A stretch of 64,000 bases of DNA from Gemmata sp051859125 (lineage in GTDB: Bacteria > Planctomycetota > Planctomycetia > Gemmatales > Gemmataceae). The stretch spans positions 49,828 through 113,827 of the forward strand of contig NZ_JBHYGG010000223.1 in the NCBI RefSeq assembly GCF_051859125.1, given 5' to 3'. The position numbers and the translations under genes were made by a program. Shown in pieces: positions 44,267 through 52,844 of this stretch. The notes under the pieces were generated by a model, which was given only the letters and a program-made list of their open reading frames with translations, searched no databases and had not been told where the DNA came from. How positions within the stretch are numbered: the first letter of the stretch is position 1; the number at the start of each line of letters is the position of its first letter.

Positions 44267-44797
44267 TTAGCGGTTTACCTCACGCGGCATAGGGGCGAGG
44301 CCAATGATGTGGTCAATAGGGTTGCGGGGGAGTGCGTACTTTTTAGGTAACGGAACTCCTCTCTCTTCAGCATCTTGATAGGCCTGGGCACGCTCGTGAG
44401 GTGGGTATTCTAAGTCTGCGGGATAGTGCCCAGGTGGAATTATTCCTCCCGGGCGGCGTCGGATTCCAACTGCAGTGCAGACATCTACCCCAGCAATTCG
44501 ATCGAAATCAATCCCTATGTAGTCCCCCGGCAGCAAATCTGTGATTTTGTACATACAGGCTGTGGTTCGGTCGCGGGGAAAGCCACCCGATGCAAGAGTT
44601 GGCGAAAGTGCAAATCGTCTGGGTTGCCCATTTCGATCTGGCCGAACGATGACTGAATCCTTCGTCACTTCGACAACTGTGCCTGTGCAGTATTGATCCA
44701 CCGCTTCAGCCTTTTGAGGTGCAGGTAGAGCTTGGATCTCGAAAGGGGTGAATGGTTGAAGATGCGATAAGTATAAAATTATGAACGCACTAAACAC
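44267..44797 (-). CDS. Small hypothetical protein, low-GC region
   Basis: A 176-residue protein that opens with a hydrophobic stretch (MFSAFIILYLSHLQPF), which could be an export signal or membrane anchor. The middle has YCTGTVVEVTKDSVIVRPDR and GDYIGIDFDRIAGVDVCTAV, suggesting a small beta-barrel fold, and the end contains GGIIPPGHYPADLEYPPHER. No family is recognised. Its GC content is clearly lower than that of neighbouring genes. It is convergent with the kinase gene and is followed by the broken surface-protein gene. Confidence 0.6.
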   Translation of the reverse strand: MFSAFIILYLSHLQPFTPFEIQALPAPQKAEAVDQYCTGTVVEVTKDSVIVRPDRNGQPRRFALSPTLASGGFPRDRTTACMYKITDLLPGDYIGIDFDRIAGVDVCTAVGIRRRPGGIIPPGHYPADLEYPPHERAQAYQDAEERGVPLPKKYALPRNPIDHIIGLAPMPREVNR

Positions 44798-44934
44798 AGT
44801 TCAAAACTCCGTCAAGGGTGACTAAGGTTGACGCACGGAACTCAACGTTCGGGAGAGAATCGGCGAATCCGAATCGAGCAATACGAGTGCATGTTGCAGA
44901 TGAGGATTCGCCGTGTTTTTGGGTTGTTGTGATA

Positions 44935-47246
44935 TCAAGTGGTCAGATTAATTGCATTCGCTGGGCTCCCGGCAGTGTTCAAGGTAAATGACTTCGCCGG
45001 TGGGCCAGCGGCGTACTGAAGATTCGTCGTCGTGAAAGTTCCAGTATAGGTGTTATTCCTCGACTTGATAATATTCCAGACGCTGTTGGCGACTGTGCCA
45101 GCTCCAGCTGGATTGGTCGGAGAGAGAGTCGCAGTTCCTCCTGGAAAAACGTTCACACCAAATTCCCCACCAGACTCCCAGTGGTCACACTTCCCCGCGG
45201 TGGTTCCGTCAATTCCGGGTTCGTAGGTGCCACCATCAATATAGCAGTACCCTCAACGTAGAACGTGCCGTAGTGCTTCCCACCCACACCAGGATTGTAG
45301 CAGATTGACACCGTGCCTCCGCGAATCGCTAGCGCTCCAGTTAAAGTGGCAGTCTGAGCAGCGACGGTATCCGCAAGATTTGGATTGTACAACGTTCTTA
45401 ATGTTCCCCCGGCGATCCGGGTTTCCTTGGCGACACGCAGCTCTGATCCTGCTTCAAGTTGTAAGTAGGAGGTGCCGTCTTGGTAATACGATATGCTTGT
45501 CTGGATGCCTAAATTTGGAATGGTTACTGATCCACCCAGCTTGACTGTGGTGGAGCCCAGAAATGTGACGACGCCGCTCGAATTATACATCGGGACTCCG
45601 CTCGCGTCAAAGGTTCCTGGTCCGCTAACTTGAAATGTGGCGGCTTCTACGTTGATTTGCTTGACACCAATATACTTGACCGTTGTGGTGACCGTAAGCG
45701 GCTTTGCCTCCATTTTGGTCCCAGGTTTAACCGTCACTTCGGGAAGATTTTTGAAGTCATAATCTCCTTCAAAGATGACAGCAGTGGCGCTGTTTGTTAG
45801 CGTGAGGTTGCTCCCAATGCTCACAGTTCCACCCCCCACGGGTGCAAATGTAGCACTAGCTCCACTAAGTGTCAGTGTCGCGAGGTTGGTGGTATTATTG
45901 AGCGTTCCGCCAGTCCACAGCATTGCCACAGTGACGGTGAGGTCGGACCCGAAGGATGTGGCGGGCTTGTTGAGGGTGCCGCTGGTCAGTTCCAGGTTCC
46001 GCACGGTTACGTTGTTCGACAGGGTGACGGTCCCGGTGTACCCGCCGACGAGGTGCAGTTCGGCGAATTGGGTTGTGCCCGACCCGCCGCTCGGGATCGT
46101 CACGCTCGCGTTTGATTGCGACCCATCGAAGTACAGCGCTGAGGTCGCGGTCGGCACGCCGAGGGACCAGTTCGCCGCGGTGTTCCAATCGCCGGTGCCC
46201 CCGAGCCAGTAGTTCGGGGCGGCCTCGTCGTCGAGAATGGTCACCGTCGCCGAGGCCGGGCTGGTGACCCCGTACCCGGTGCCGACCGCCACCGTCACGG
46301 ACACGGTCTCTCCGGCGTCGGCCGCCACATCGTCGATCGCCCCGACGGATACATCGACGGTCGCGGCCCCGGCCGGGAACGTCACCGTGCCACTCAGGGC
46401 GGTGTAGTCGGCCCCGGCGGTGGCCGTGCCGCCGACGGTGTACGCTACGGTCAGCGCCGCACTGGTGATACCGGTGCGGGAGAATCGGAACGTGCCGGCC
46501 GCCCCGCCCTCGGCCGCGTCCGCGACCTTCGCCACCGTCACCAGGGGCGACACGGCCTCGACCCGAATGGCGTCGAGCGCCCACGCCCCGACGGGGGCTG
46601 TACCCGCCTGCCGTCCCGGGGTACGTCGTCCCGTTGAACGCGGACACGATCCGCACCCGCAGGTTCGGGTTGTCCGCTACCCCCGCGACCGCCGACAAGT
46701 ACACCGGCCGTCCGTTCAGCCAGCCGTTGGTACCGGGCACGGTTAGCGTCGCAACGTCGATCCACGGACCCACGCCACTTAGGGATACCTGCACCACCTC
46801 GCGGCCGGACCCCTGGGGCGTGTTCTTCTGGTCGAAACGCAGCACCACACCCGCGTACCCGGCGGTGCTCACGGCGAGCTGAACCCCGGCCGTCTTGTTC
46901 GCCGTGCCCTGGGCGGGGAACCCGGTCAGGTTGAGGGCCGAGTCGTCGGCGGTCGCCGGGTCGGACGACCCGATCCCGGATACGAACGACGTGCTCACGC
47001 CGCCGATGGCTGTGAGGGTGCCGGTCCCGAATGATGGGGTGACGCGGCCCGTGGTCACGTTCCCGTCGGGCGGGGCCGAGTTGAAGTCCCACGCCGCGAG
47101 TACCGTGGGCATGACGCGGTCCCCGAGCGGTTCCATCTGTGGGCGGAACGGCACCGGGGCCGCCCCGGAGCGCCGCCGCGAGCAACGATCAGACGGGGGG
47201 GGGCGAACATCTTGGCGAGCCAGCGGGACACGAGCGGACGAAACAT
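44935..47246 (-). pseudogene. Surface protein gene (LEDR-type anchor, Calx-beta domain) interrupted by three frame changes
   Basis: Read from 47246, MFRPLVSRWLAKMFAPP starts an N-terminal anchor region shared with the protein at 49684-52350. The frame then breaks at a G9 run (47195-47203); the paralogue has G7 at the same place. After it comes FRPQMEPLGDRVMPTVLAAW and a beta-rich domain (FNSAPPDGNVTTGRVTPSFG). A second break at G5 (46593-46597) joins to WALDAIRVEAVSPLVTVAKV and a Calx-beta domain (YTVGGTATAGADYTALSGTV). A parallel beta-helix-like, autotransporter-type region (SGTLNKPATSF, GGTLNNTTNL) follows. A third break at C4 (45165-45168) extends it to 44935. Each break would be repaired by one base. 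It may be a decaying gene, a phase-variable gene or a victim of homopolymer sequencing errors. Confidence 0.75.
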
Positions 47247-47375
47247 CCGTAACCCCTGAAACGGGCGAGCGAGATGCGAACAACCAAAGTGTTCGCGGAT
47301 GAGAGGTGTGGCGGATCGGAGTTGGAGAACCCCGAAGAGGAGAGAGGATTGGGTGCGGGGCAGGCACCCGAAGAA

Positions 47376-47404
47376 ACTGTAACGCTGGCCGTTCGGTTCG
47401 TCAA
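47376..47404 (-). promoter_or_regulatory. Sigma70-like promoter in a leader shared with the second surface-protein gene
   Basis: On the minus strand TTGACG (47404-47399) and TACAGT (47381-47376) are separated by 17 bases. The spacer AACCGAACGGC is shared with the promoter at 52403-52431, as is the flanking GTCGCGAAT. It lies about 130 bases upstream of the first codon of the broken surface-protein gene. Confidence 0.6.
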
Positions 47405-47449
47405 GCAAATTCGCGACAAAGAGAACCACGATGTGCGTTGTTCGTGCCG

Positions 47450-48850
47450 TCACAGCAGTTGCGGGATCGGGTCGGCGTCGTGGCCGAGGAACACGGGGCG
47501 GTTGTTCGAGGTGTACAGCGGCTTCGCCCGGTCGATGCCGAGCTTCTCGTAGATGGTCGCGGCGTACGCCTCGGGGGTGAACGGGTCGCTCGCGACGTGC
47601 CCGCCGTCCCGGTCCGTCGCGCCGATCACCTGCCCGCCGCGGACCCCGGCCCCCGCGAACGCGATCGAGTAGGCGTTCGTCCAGTGGTCGCGGCCGTGGA
47701 ACTTGTTCAGCTTCGGGGTGCGGCCGAACTCGGTGACGAAGCACACGAGCGTCTCGGCCAGCAGGCCGCGCTGGTCCATGTCGGCGATGAGCGCCGCGAA
47801 CGCCCGGTCCGTCGAGCCCATCATCACCCAGTGCCCGATCCCGTACCGCCCCTCGCCGCCGGCCTTGTCGCGGACCGTGCCGCACGACCCCTTCGCGTAG
47901 ATCTCGTCGTGGTGGTCCCAGTTCAGGTTGAACCCGCCGGGCACCTCGGGGGTGAGCGGCCACCGGGCGTCGACGGTCACGAACCGGACCCCGGCCTCGA
48001 TCAGCTTGCGGCCCACGAGGTAGCACGCGCCGCGGTGCCCGACGCCGTACCGCTCGCGGACCGACAGCGGCTCGCCCTGGTAGTCGAACGCCTTCGCCAC
48101 CTTCGGGCTGGTGAGCGTGTCGAACGCCTGCTCGTAGAACCGGTCCATGCCGCCGAACGCCGCCGTGCTGCCCTGCCCGAACCGTGCGTTCATGCCCCCG
48201 AGGAGCTGCTCGCGGGCGGCGAGCCGCTCGGCGCTCGTCTCGGGCCGCGGCTCCAGCCCGCCGACCTTCCACTTCGGGTCGGCGAGGTTGGCGCCGCCCG
48301 TCTTGTACACCTTGGTGCCGGCCGAGAGGAACCCGGTGCTCGTCTGGCTGGCCTGCTCGTGGTTCCCGGGCACCATGATGTACGGCGGGAGGTACGGGCA
48401 AGCGGTCCCGAGCACCTGCGACACGACCGAGCCGATGTCCGGCATGCGGAGCGCGCTGCCGGGGTGCGACCCGGAGAGGGCGTACTGGGTGCCGTCCGGG
48501 TGCCCGCTGGCCCCGGCCTTGGTGTGGCACATCGACCGCACCACCGCGAGCTTGTCGGCGACCTTCGCGGTCTCGGGCATCAGGTCGGTGAAGTGGATGC
48601 CGGGCACCCGCGTGCGGATCGGCGAATGCGGGCTGCGGTGCTCGGCGACCGCGTCCGGCTTCGGGTCCCAGGTGTCCATGTGCGACAGCCCGCCCTGTTC
48701 GAGCACGACGAGGACGTACCTGGCGGCGGCCTTCGAGCCGGACTTCTCGGCGGCGGCGAGGGCGAGGCACTGGGGGAGCGACCAGCCGAGGACGCCGGCG
48801 GCCCCGAGGCGGAGCGCGTCGCGGCGGGACGGGAAACGCACGGGCGTCAT
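47450..48850 (-). CDS. DUF1501 twin-arginine exported protein (second copy)
   Basis: A 466-residue DUF1501 protein. FPSRRDALRLGAAGVLGWSL is the Tat signal. Conserved blocks are VLVVLEQGGLSHMDTWDPKP, RFVTVDARWPLTPEVPGG, LVCFVTEFGRTPKLNKFHGR and FAGAGVRGGQVIGATDRDGG. It is about as similar to the protein at 32872-34203 as typical family members. The ATG at 48850 gives a normal-length Tat signal. It stands between the two surface-protein units, all on the minus strand. Function is unknown; the fold relates to phosphatases and sulfatases. Confidence 0.9.
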   Translation of the reverse strand: MTPVRFPSRRDALRLGAAGVLGWSLPQCLALAAAEKSGSKAAARYVLVVLEQGGLSHMDTWDPKPDAVAEHRSPHSPIRTRVPGIHFTDLMPETAKVADKLAVVRSMCHTKAGASGHPDGTQYALSGSHPGSALRMPDIGSVVSQVLGTACPYLPPYIMVPGNHEQASQTSTGFLSAGTKVYKTGGANLADPKWKVGGLEPRPETSAERLAAREQLLGGMNARFGQGSTAAFGGMDRFYEQAFDTLTSPKVAKAFDYQGEPLSVRERYGVGHRGACYLVGRKLIEAGVRFVTVDARWPLTPEVPGGFNLNWDHHDEIYAKGSCGTVRDKAGGEGRYGIGHWVMMGSTDRAFAALIADMDQRGLLAETLVCFVTEFGRTPKLNKFHGRDHWTNAYSIAFAGAGVRGGQVIGATDRDGGHVASDPFTPEAYAATIYEKLGIDRAKPLYTSNNRPVFLGHDADPIPQLL

Positions 48851-49011
48851 AACCGGCACTCTCGGAAGGGATTGCGGGCGGGTTCGGCGGGCGGTGCGGG
48901 CGGGCTTCACTCAGCAGACACCATCATCCCACACGACCACCCCAAACCGGACAGCGATTCCGAGAGAATTGGGGTGCTAATGGGGCGAGCCGCGTATGCG
49001 AAGGGGAACTG

Positions 49012-49082
49012 CCCTCACCGCCGCGGGTGGCACCGTCCACATCGACACCACAGCCGCCGAGAGACTCATCGAGAAGTGACGG
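49012..49082 (+). pseudogene. Remnant: duplicated 3' end of the GYF-kinase gene
   Basis: CTCACCGCCGCGGGTGGCAC and the following bases to GAGAAGTGACGG match the last 66 bases of the kinase gene (44128-44196) with few changes, and read LTAAGGTVHIDTTAAERLIE in frame to the same TGA. No kinase sequence lies upstream, so only the tail has been copied. Confidence 0.85.
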
Positions 49083-49216
49083 CTGGGTTCAGTCGGTAAT
49101 CTGGCACTTTTGACCGACGGGCGCACAGAGTAGTTGAAAACTGCGAGGAGCGAAACACGGGGTCTGGCATCATGGTGGCCGGGCCGGCGATCGCTGCTCT
49201 TGGGCCACACTACAAC

Positions 49217-49603
49217 TTATCGAAACCCGAATAACCAGTGAACGATTCTGTCCCATACGCTGACGCGAAGAGCTGGAGCAGCACCCCAATAACTTAGGGC
49301 GCCGCTGTCTGAATTGTAATACGCGCAAATGATGGCGTGGTCATCTCGCCATTCGTGATAGTGTCCGGGCGGGGGCCACTCCCCCGAAGTCTTGAAAAAG
49401 CCATAGGTTTGCTTCCGGGTCGAGTAGTCGCCAGGCGGCCCGTACATAATGAGAATATCATCGAGCGTCCGAAAGCGAGCGTCGCTGAGGTTTGCGCTCT
49501 TGTACCCTTTGTCGACCAGCGGCGAACCTCCACGAAACCCGACTACGATGCCGAGGGTGGCAACCACGAGCACCAGGATGGTGCAACGAAGCCCTCGCCG
49601 CAT
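49217..49603 (-). CDS. Small single-pass hypothetical protein
   Basis: A 128-residue protein with one N-terminal membrane segment or signal (MRRGLRCTILVLVVATLGIV). The rest contains LDDILIMYGPPGDYSTRKQT and EWPPPGHYHEWRDDHAIICA, with a Trp-rich end (WDRIVHWLFGFR). No family is recognised, though the PPGHY motif also occurs in the small gene at 44267-44797, which has the same relative position. GAGGAG eight bases before the ATG supports this start. It is 80 bases downstream of the intact surface-protein gene on the same strand. Confidence 0.65.
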   Translation of the reverse strand: MRRGLRCTILVLVVATLGIVVGFRGGSPLVDKGYKSANLSDARFRTLDDILIMYGPPGDYSTRKQTYGFFKTSGEWPPPGHYHEWRDDHAIICAYYNSDSGALSYWGAAPALRVSVWDRIVHWLFGFR

Positions 49604-49683
49604 TTTACGCTCCTCTAGATTTAATCCGACGCCGCGATCCACCGCGCTAACCAGAGGCTCCGCCCTGGGAATGCGCTCAACAC

Positions 49684-52350
49684 TCACGGTGCGTAGTACC
49701 TCACGACGCTGAATGGATTGACCGTGCCGGCCGGATTCCACTCTCCGCTGTCCAGGATGTGTGAGGGATAAGCTCTGTCCCACTCCGCCACCTTGGGCAG
49801 CAGTGACCGGAACACAACGAATGAGGCCACCGGAACGCTGGCGGGCAGAACACCTCCGACCGCGACTAGGCGAAGCTGTCGAATGTTCGCTTCCGAAATA
49901 TTGTAATATGAATTCTTGATAATGTACCTTTTATTGAACGGGAGGTTCTCGATCTTGCGGATTGTGGGCGCGCCGGGGTCATTTACCGTCGCCCCAGTCG
50001 AAAAGTCTACCGGCGTCAGAGCCGTGTTGATGTACGTAAACATCTGCACGCTCCTGGTATTGTATGCGACCGACCGGGGGGTCACTGGGCCGGAATGATT
50101 CTCGGCAAACATAGAGAGGGTCGCGGCGGCCCCATTGCGGCCAGCCAGCGTATTGAGCCACTCGGCGGGCGAGGCCCCTCCGTTCGTGTCATCCATCAAT
50201 TGGGGGCCGGGCAGGTTCGCCTGTAACTTCTCGGCGGTGGTGCGCTGCTGGAATAGAACCCGATTCGTCGTGCCCCTCAATTCCAACAGGTCGCCTTCGG
50301 GAATCGTTCCCTCGGTCGTCAGCCGTGCGAGCCACTCGCCCGTGTAGTTCGAGTTGAAGACTTCTGCCTCGCCGTCGTACACGATGCCAAGGTAGGTCTT
50401 CACGCCGAACGACCACGACCCGAGTTGTTCGCCCTGAGCGTTCATTGCACCAGGCACCGCCCCCCATGTACCGGGGTTGGGATCGATCCGTTCTACCCGA
50501 ACTGCGATTGGGATCGTCGCTACCGCGAATCGGCTGCTCGCTGGCCCGTCGATCTGGAACTGCCCCGGGTTTGTGACTGAGGGGATGAGCCAGAGCCCGT
50601 CCACGTTGCTGGCCTTATAGTCCTGCTTCCCCTGCGCGTCGACGCCCGGCAGCGTCGGGGACGATCCGAACACGCTGACGCGAATCGTCCCCGTGCCCGC
50701 ACCCGCGAAGTTTGCATCGACCCGTTGAATCCGCACGTCGCCGTACTTCGGGTCCGCTTGGTTGCGGCCGAACACCACCGTGCCCTGGGGAAGGCCGGGG
50801 GTGGTAATGAAGTGGGTGCTGAATCCGTTGCCCCCGAGCGGAATCCGGGCGGCCATGGGAACGGGGAACTGCGGGGTGTTCGCCGCGTTGATGGGGTTGG
50901 CCCACTTTCCCGTCACGTTCGTGATCTGGATTTGGGCGGTGATCGTCTGGACCTGCGTGACCGGAATCACCGTCGCAAGCGTTACGCGGATGTCGTTGTA
51001 GACCTCGCTGACCGATGCCGGGGTGTACGTCACCGTGGCAGTTTCGCCGTCGTGCAGGGATAGTATCGGCTGATCCACCGTGCCCCGCCCGCTCGCGTGG
51101 ACGACCACCTCGAACTCTTGGTCCGGGTCGCCGCCCGGGTTGGCGAAGACCACGTCGAGGGTGAGTGGCGTGCCGGGGTCCACGAACGTTGCCAGCGGCC
51201 CCTCGGTCGTGAAGTACGCATACGGGGCCGACGCGGTCAGCAGCGGGAACGTCTCCGACGCCACCCCGCCGTGCCCGTCGTCGGCGATGACGGTAACTGA
51301 TACCGTGCCCGCCTCGGCAATCGTGCCCGAAACCGTCCCACTGTCTGGGTCAAAGGTTAACCAGCTCGGGAGATCCGGCACCGTGATCGTGAGCGGGTCG
51401 CCGTCCGGGTCCGTGGCGGTGAAGAAATTCAACCCGGTGAGCGTCTGCCCCACGGTGAACGGAGTCGTCGGGGCCGCCTCGATGATGTACGGAGCGTGGT
51501 TGTGGTCCGTCACCGTCCAATCGAATGTCACGGACGTCTCAGCGCCGCGGTAGTCCGTCACTGATACCATCGGGTGGTACGACCCGGCCGAGGTGGGGCT
51601 CAGCCGCCCGGAAATCATCCCCGTCGCCGGATCCATCAGAACCCCGTCGGGCAGTCCGGCTGCCGAGAACGTGATACTATCCCCGTCTGGGTCGGAGGCT
51701 TGCACCGTGAACCCGATCTCGTCATCCTCGCGGTCTGTCCGACCGGCCGTAACTACGACCACAGGCGGGTGGTTTACAAACTCTTCTTCGTACAGATCAA
51801 CGGTCAGGGTGCCGGAGTTGTCGCCGTAGTAACCGGGGATGTCGCTGTACCACCCGGTGACTTGCGTTCCCTGGCCCACGACATCGCGGACGTACTGGTG
51901 GTCGGTCTGGTACTCGCCCCAGAAGTTACCGGTGGTGTCGCCGCCGTCCACGCCCGCAATCCGCACGCCGTGGTTGTTCCACGCGTACCCGGGGCTGGAG
52001 CCGTCCTGCGGACCGGTGCTCTTGTTGTACCGGATGTACTCGGCGTCCGCGAACCCGGTCGAATCGGTCGCGATGCGAGCCGTGCCCGAGGCCACCGCGA
52101 GGTAGTTCACGCCAGCGTCGAGGACCACGTTCGAGGTTACGCCGGCTGCCACGTTCTGGTTGGTGCGGGTGGCGACGGTGAGGGTGTCGACCTTCACCCA
52201 CGCCCCGCCGTTCGGGCCGGTCAGCGGGATCGCCGCGGGCACGGTGCGGTCCTCCAGCGGCGTCACGCCCAGCACGGTGCGGAGGCGGCGGCGATCAGAC
52301 GGGGGGGCGAACAACTTGCCGAGCCAGCGGGTCCAGGTCGGGCGAAGCAT
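49684..52350 (-). CDS. Large surface protein with cadherin-like/putative-Ig repeats and LEDR-type anchor
   Basis: An intact 888-residue protein. The N-terminus MLRPTWTRWLGKLFAPP followed by VTPLEDRTVPA is the basic segment plus LEDR-P motif seen at the start of many large exported planctomycete proteins. Residues 40-200 form a beta-rich domain (GVNYLAVASGTARIATDSTG). Two putative-Ig repeats of the He_PIG type follow (VQASDPDGDSITFSAAGLPD and TATDPDGDPLTITVPDLPSW). The C-terminal half has no recognised domain and may bind a surface partner. Base composition is normal in most of the gene. It shares anchor and promoter with the broken gene at 44935-47246. Confidence 0.85.
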   Translation of the reverse strand: MLRPTWTRWLGKLFAPPSDRRRLRTVLGVTPLEDRTVPAAIPLTGPNGGAWVKVDTLTVATRTNQNVAAGVTSNVVLDAGVNYLAVASGTARIATDSTGFADAEYIRYNKSTGPQDGSSPGYAWNNHGVRIAGVDGGDTTGNFWGEYQTDHQYVRDVVGQGTQVTGWYSDIPGYYGDNSGTLTVDLYEEEFVNHPPVVVVTAGRTDREDDEIGFTVQASDPDGDSITFSAAGLPDGVLMDPATGMISGRLSPTSAGSYHPMVSVTDYRGAETSVTFDWTVTDHNHAPYIIEAAPTTPFTVGQTLTGLNFFTATDPDGDPLTITVPDLPSWLTFDPDSGTVSGTIAEAGTVSVTVIADDGHGGVASETFPLLTASAPYAYFTTEGPLATFVDPGTPLTLDVVFANPGGDPDQEFEVVVHASGRGTVDQPILSLHDGETATVTYTPASVSEVYNDIRVTLATVIPVTQVQTITAQIQITNVTGKWANPINAANTPQFPVPMAARIPLGGNGFSTHFITTPGLPQGTVVFGRNQADPKYGDVRIQRVDANFAGAGTGTIRVSVFGSSPTLPGVDAQGKQDYKASNVDGLWLIPSVTNPGQFQIDGPASSRFAVATIPIAVRVERIDPNPGTWGAVPGAMNAQGEQLGSWSFGVKTYLGIVYDGEAEVFNSNYTGEWLARLTTEGTIPEGDLLELRGTTNRVLFQQRTTAEKLQANLPGPQLMDDTNGGASPAEWLNTLAGRNGAAATLSMFAENHSGPVTPRSVAYNTRSVQMFTYINTALTPVDFSTGATVNDPGAPTIRKIENLPFNKRYIIKNSYYNISEANIRQLRLVAVGGVLPASVPVASFVVFRSLLPKVAEWDRAYPSHILDSGEWNPAGTVNPFSVVRYYAP

Positions 52351-52402
52351 TCGGCGTCCTGTTGGGGATGTTCAGCGGCCACGGGAAAGTTCAGTCGTGT
52401 GG

Positions 52403-52431
52403 AAAGTAACTTGCGCCGTTCGGTTGGTCAA
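52403..52431 (-). promoter_or_regulatory. Sigma70-like promoter in a leader shared with the first surface-protein gene
   Basis: TTGACC (52431-52426) and TACTTT (52408-52403) on the minus strand are 17 bases apart. The upstream GTCGCGAAT and the spacer AACCGAACGGC match the copy at 47376-47404; 33 of 39 bases agree over the whole block. The first codon of the surface protein is about 50 bases downstream. Confidence 0.6.
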
Positions 52432-52446
52432 GCACATTCGCGACGG

Positions 52447-52844
52447 ACATGATCGTTTCGCGGCTGGTGCGGGTCGGGAGGGTGGTGTGGGAGCGGGGAA
52501 GGGAGCGGGGGGAGGCGGGGCGGTTTCGCGAGGCGGCCCGCCAACATTCTCCCGCGGCGGGTGTTGTGTTCGTTGACAGCCGTAGTTCCGGGATGATACC
52601 GTGAATCCATCGGCACCGTTCGCCGCTCGAACTTGAGTCACCGACTCGTCTCCCGGGGGTCCGTAGTCCCGGCCCGGGTCGGCCGTTCGCACATGTCGTC
52701 CGTGAGAACGAGACGAGGGACCGAGGCAGCCCCAGGCAACGTTCGACGCCCCGAGTCGGCCCGCCGCACCCGGGACGGGGCGGCGACCCCGCCCCCGCTC
52801 GGGTCCGCGACCCCGCACACGCACCCGCTCCGGAGACACCCGAT
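52447..52844. other. Divergent intergenic region upstream of the PilM-like gene
   Basis: About 400 bases between the surface-protein leader and the PilM-like start. Open frames exist on the minus strand but are Arg/Pro-rich with no motif, and none is convincing. A GGAG at 52831-52834 is the likely ribosome-binding site for the PilM-like gene. No palindromic element is present. Confidence 0.4.
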
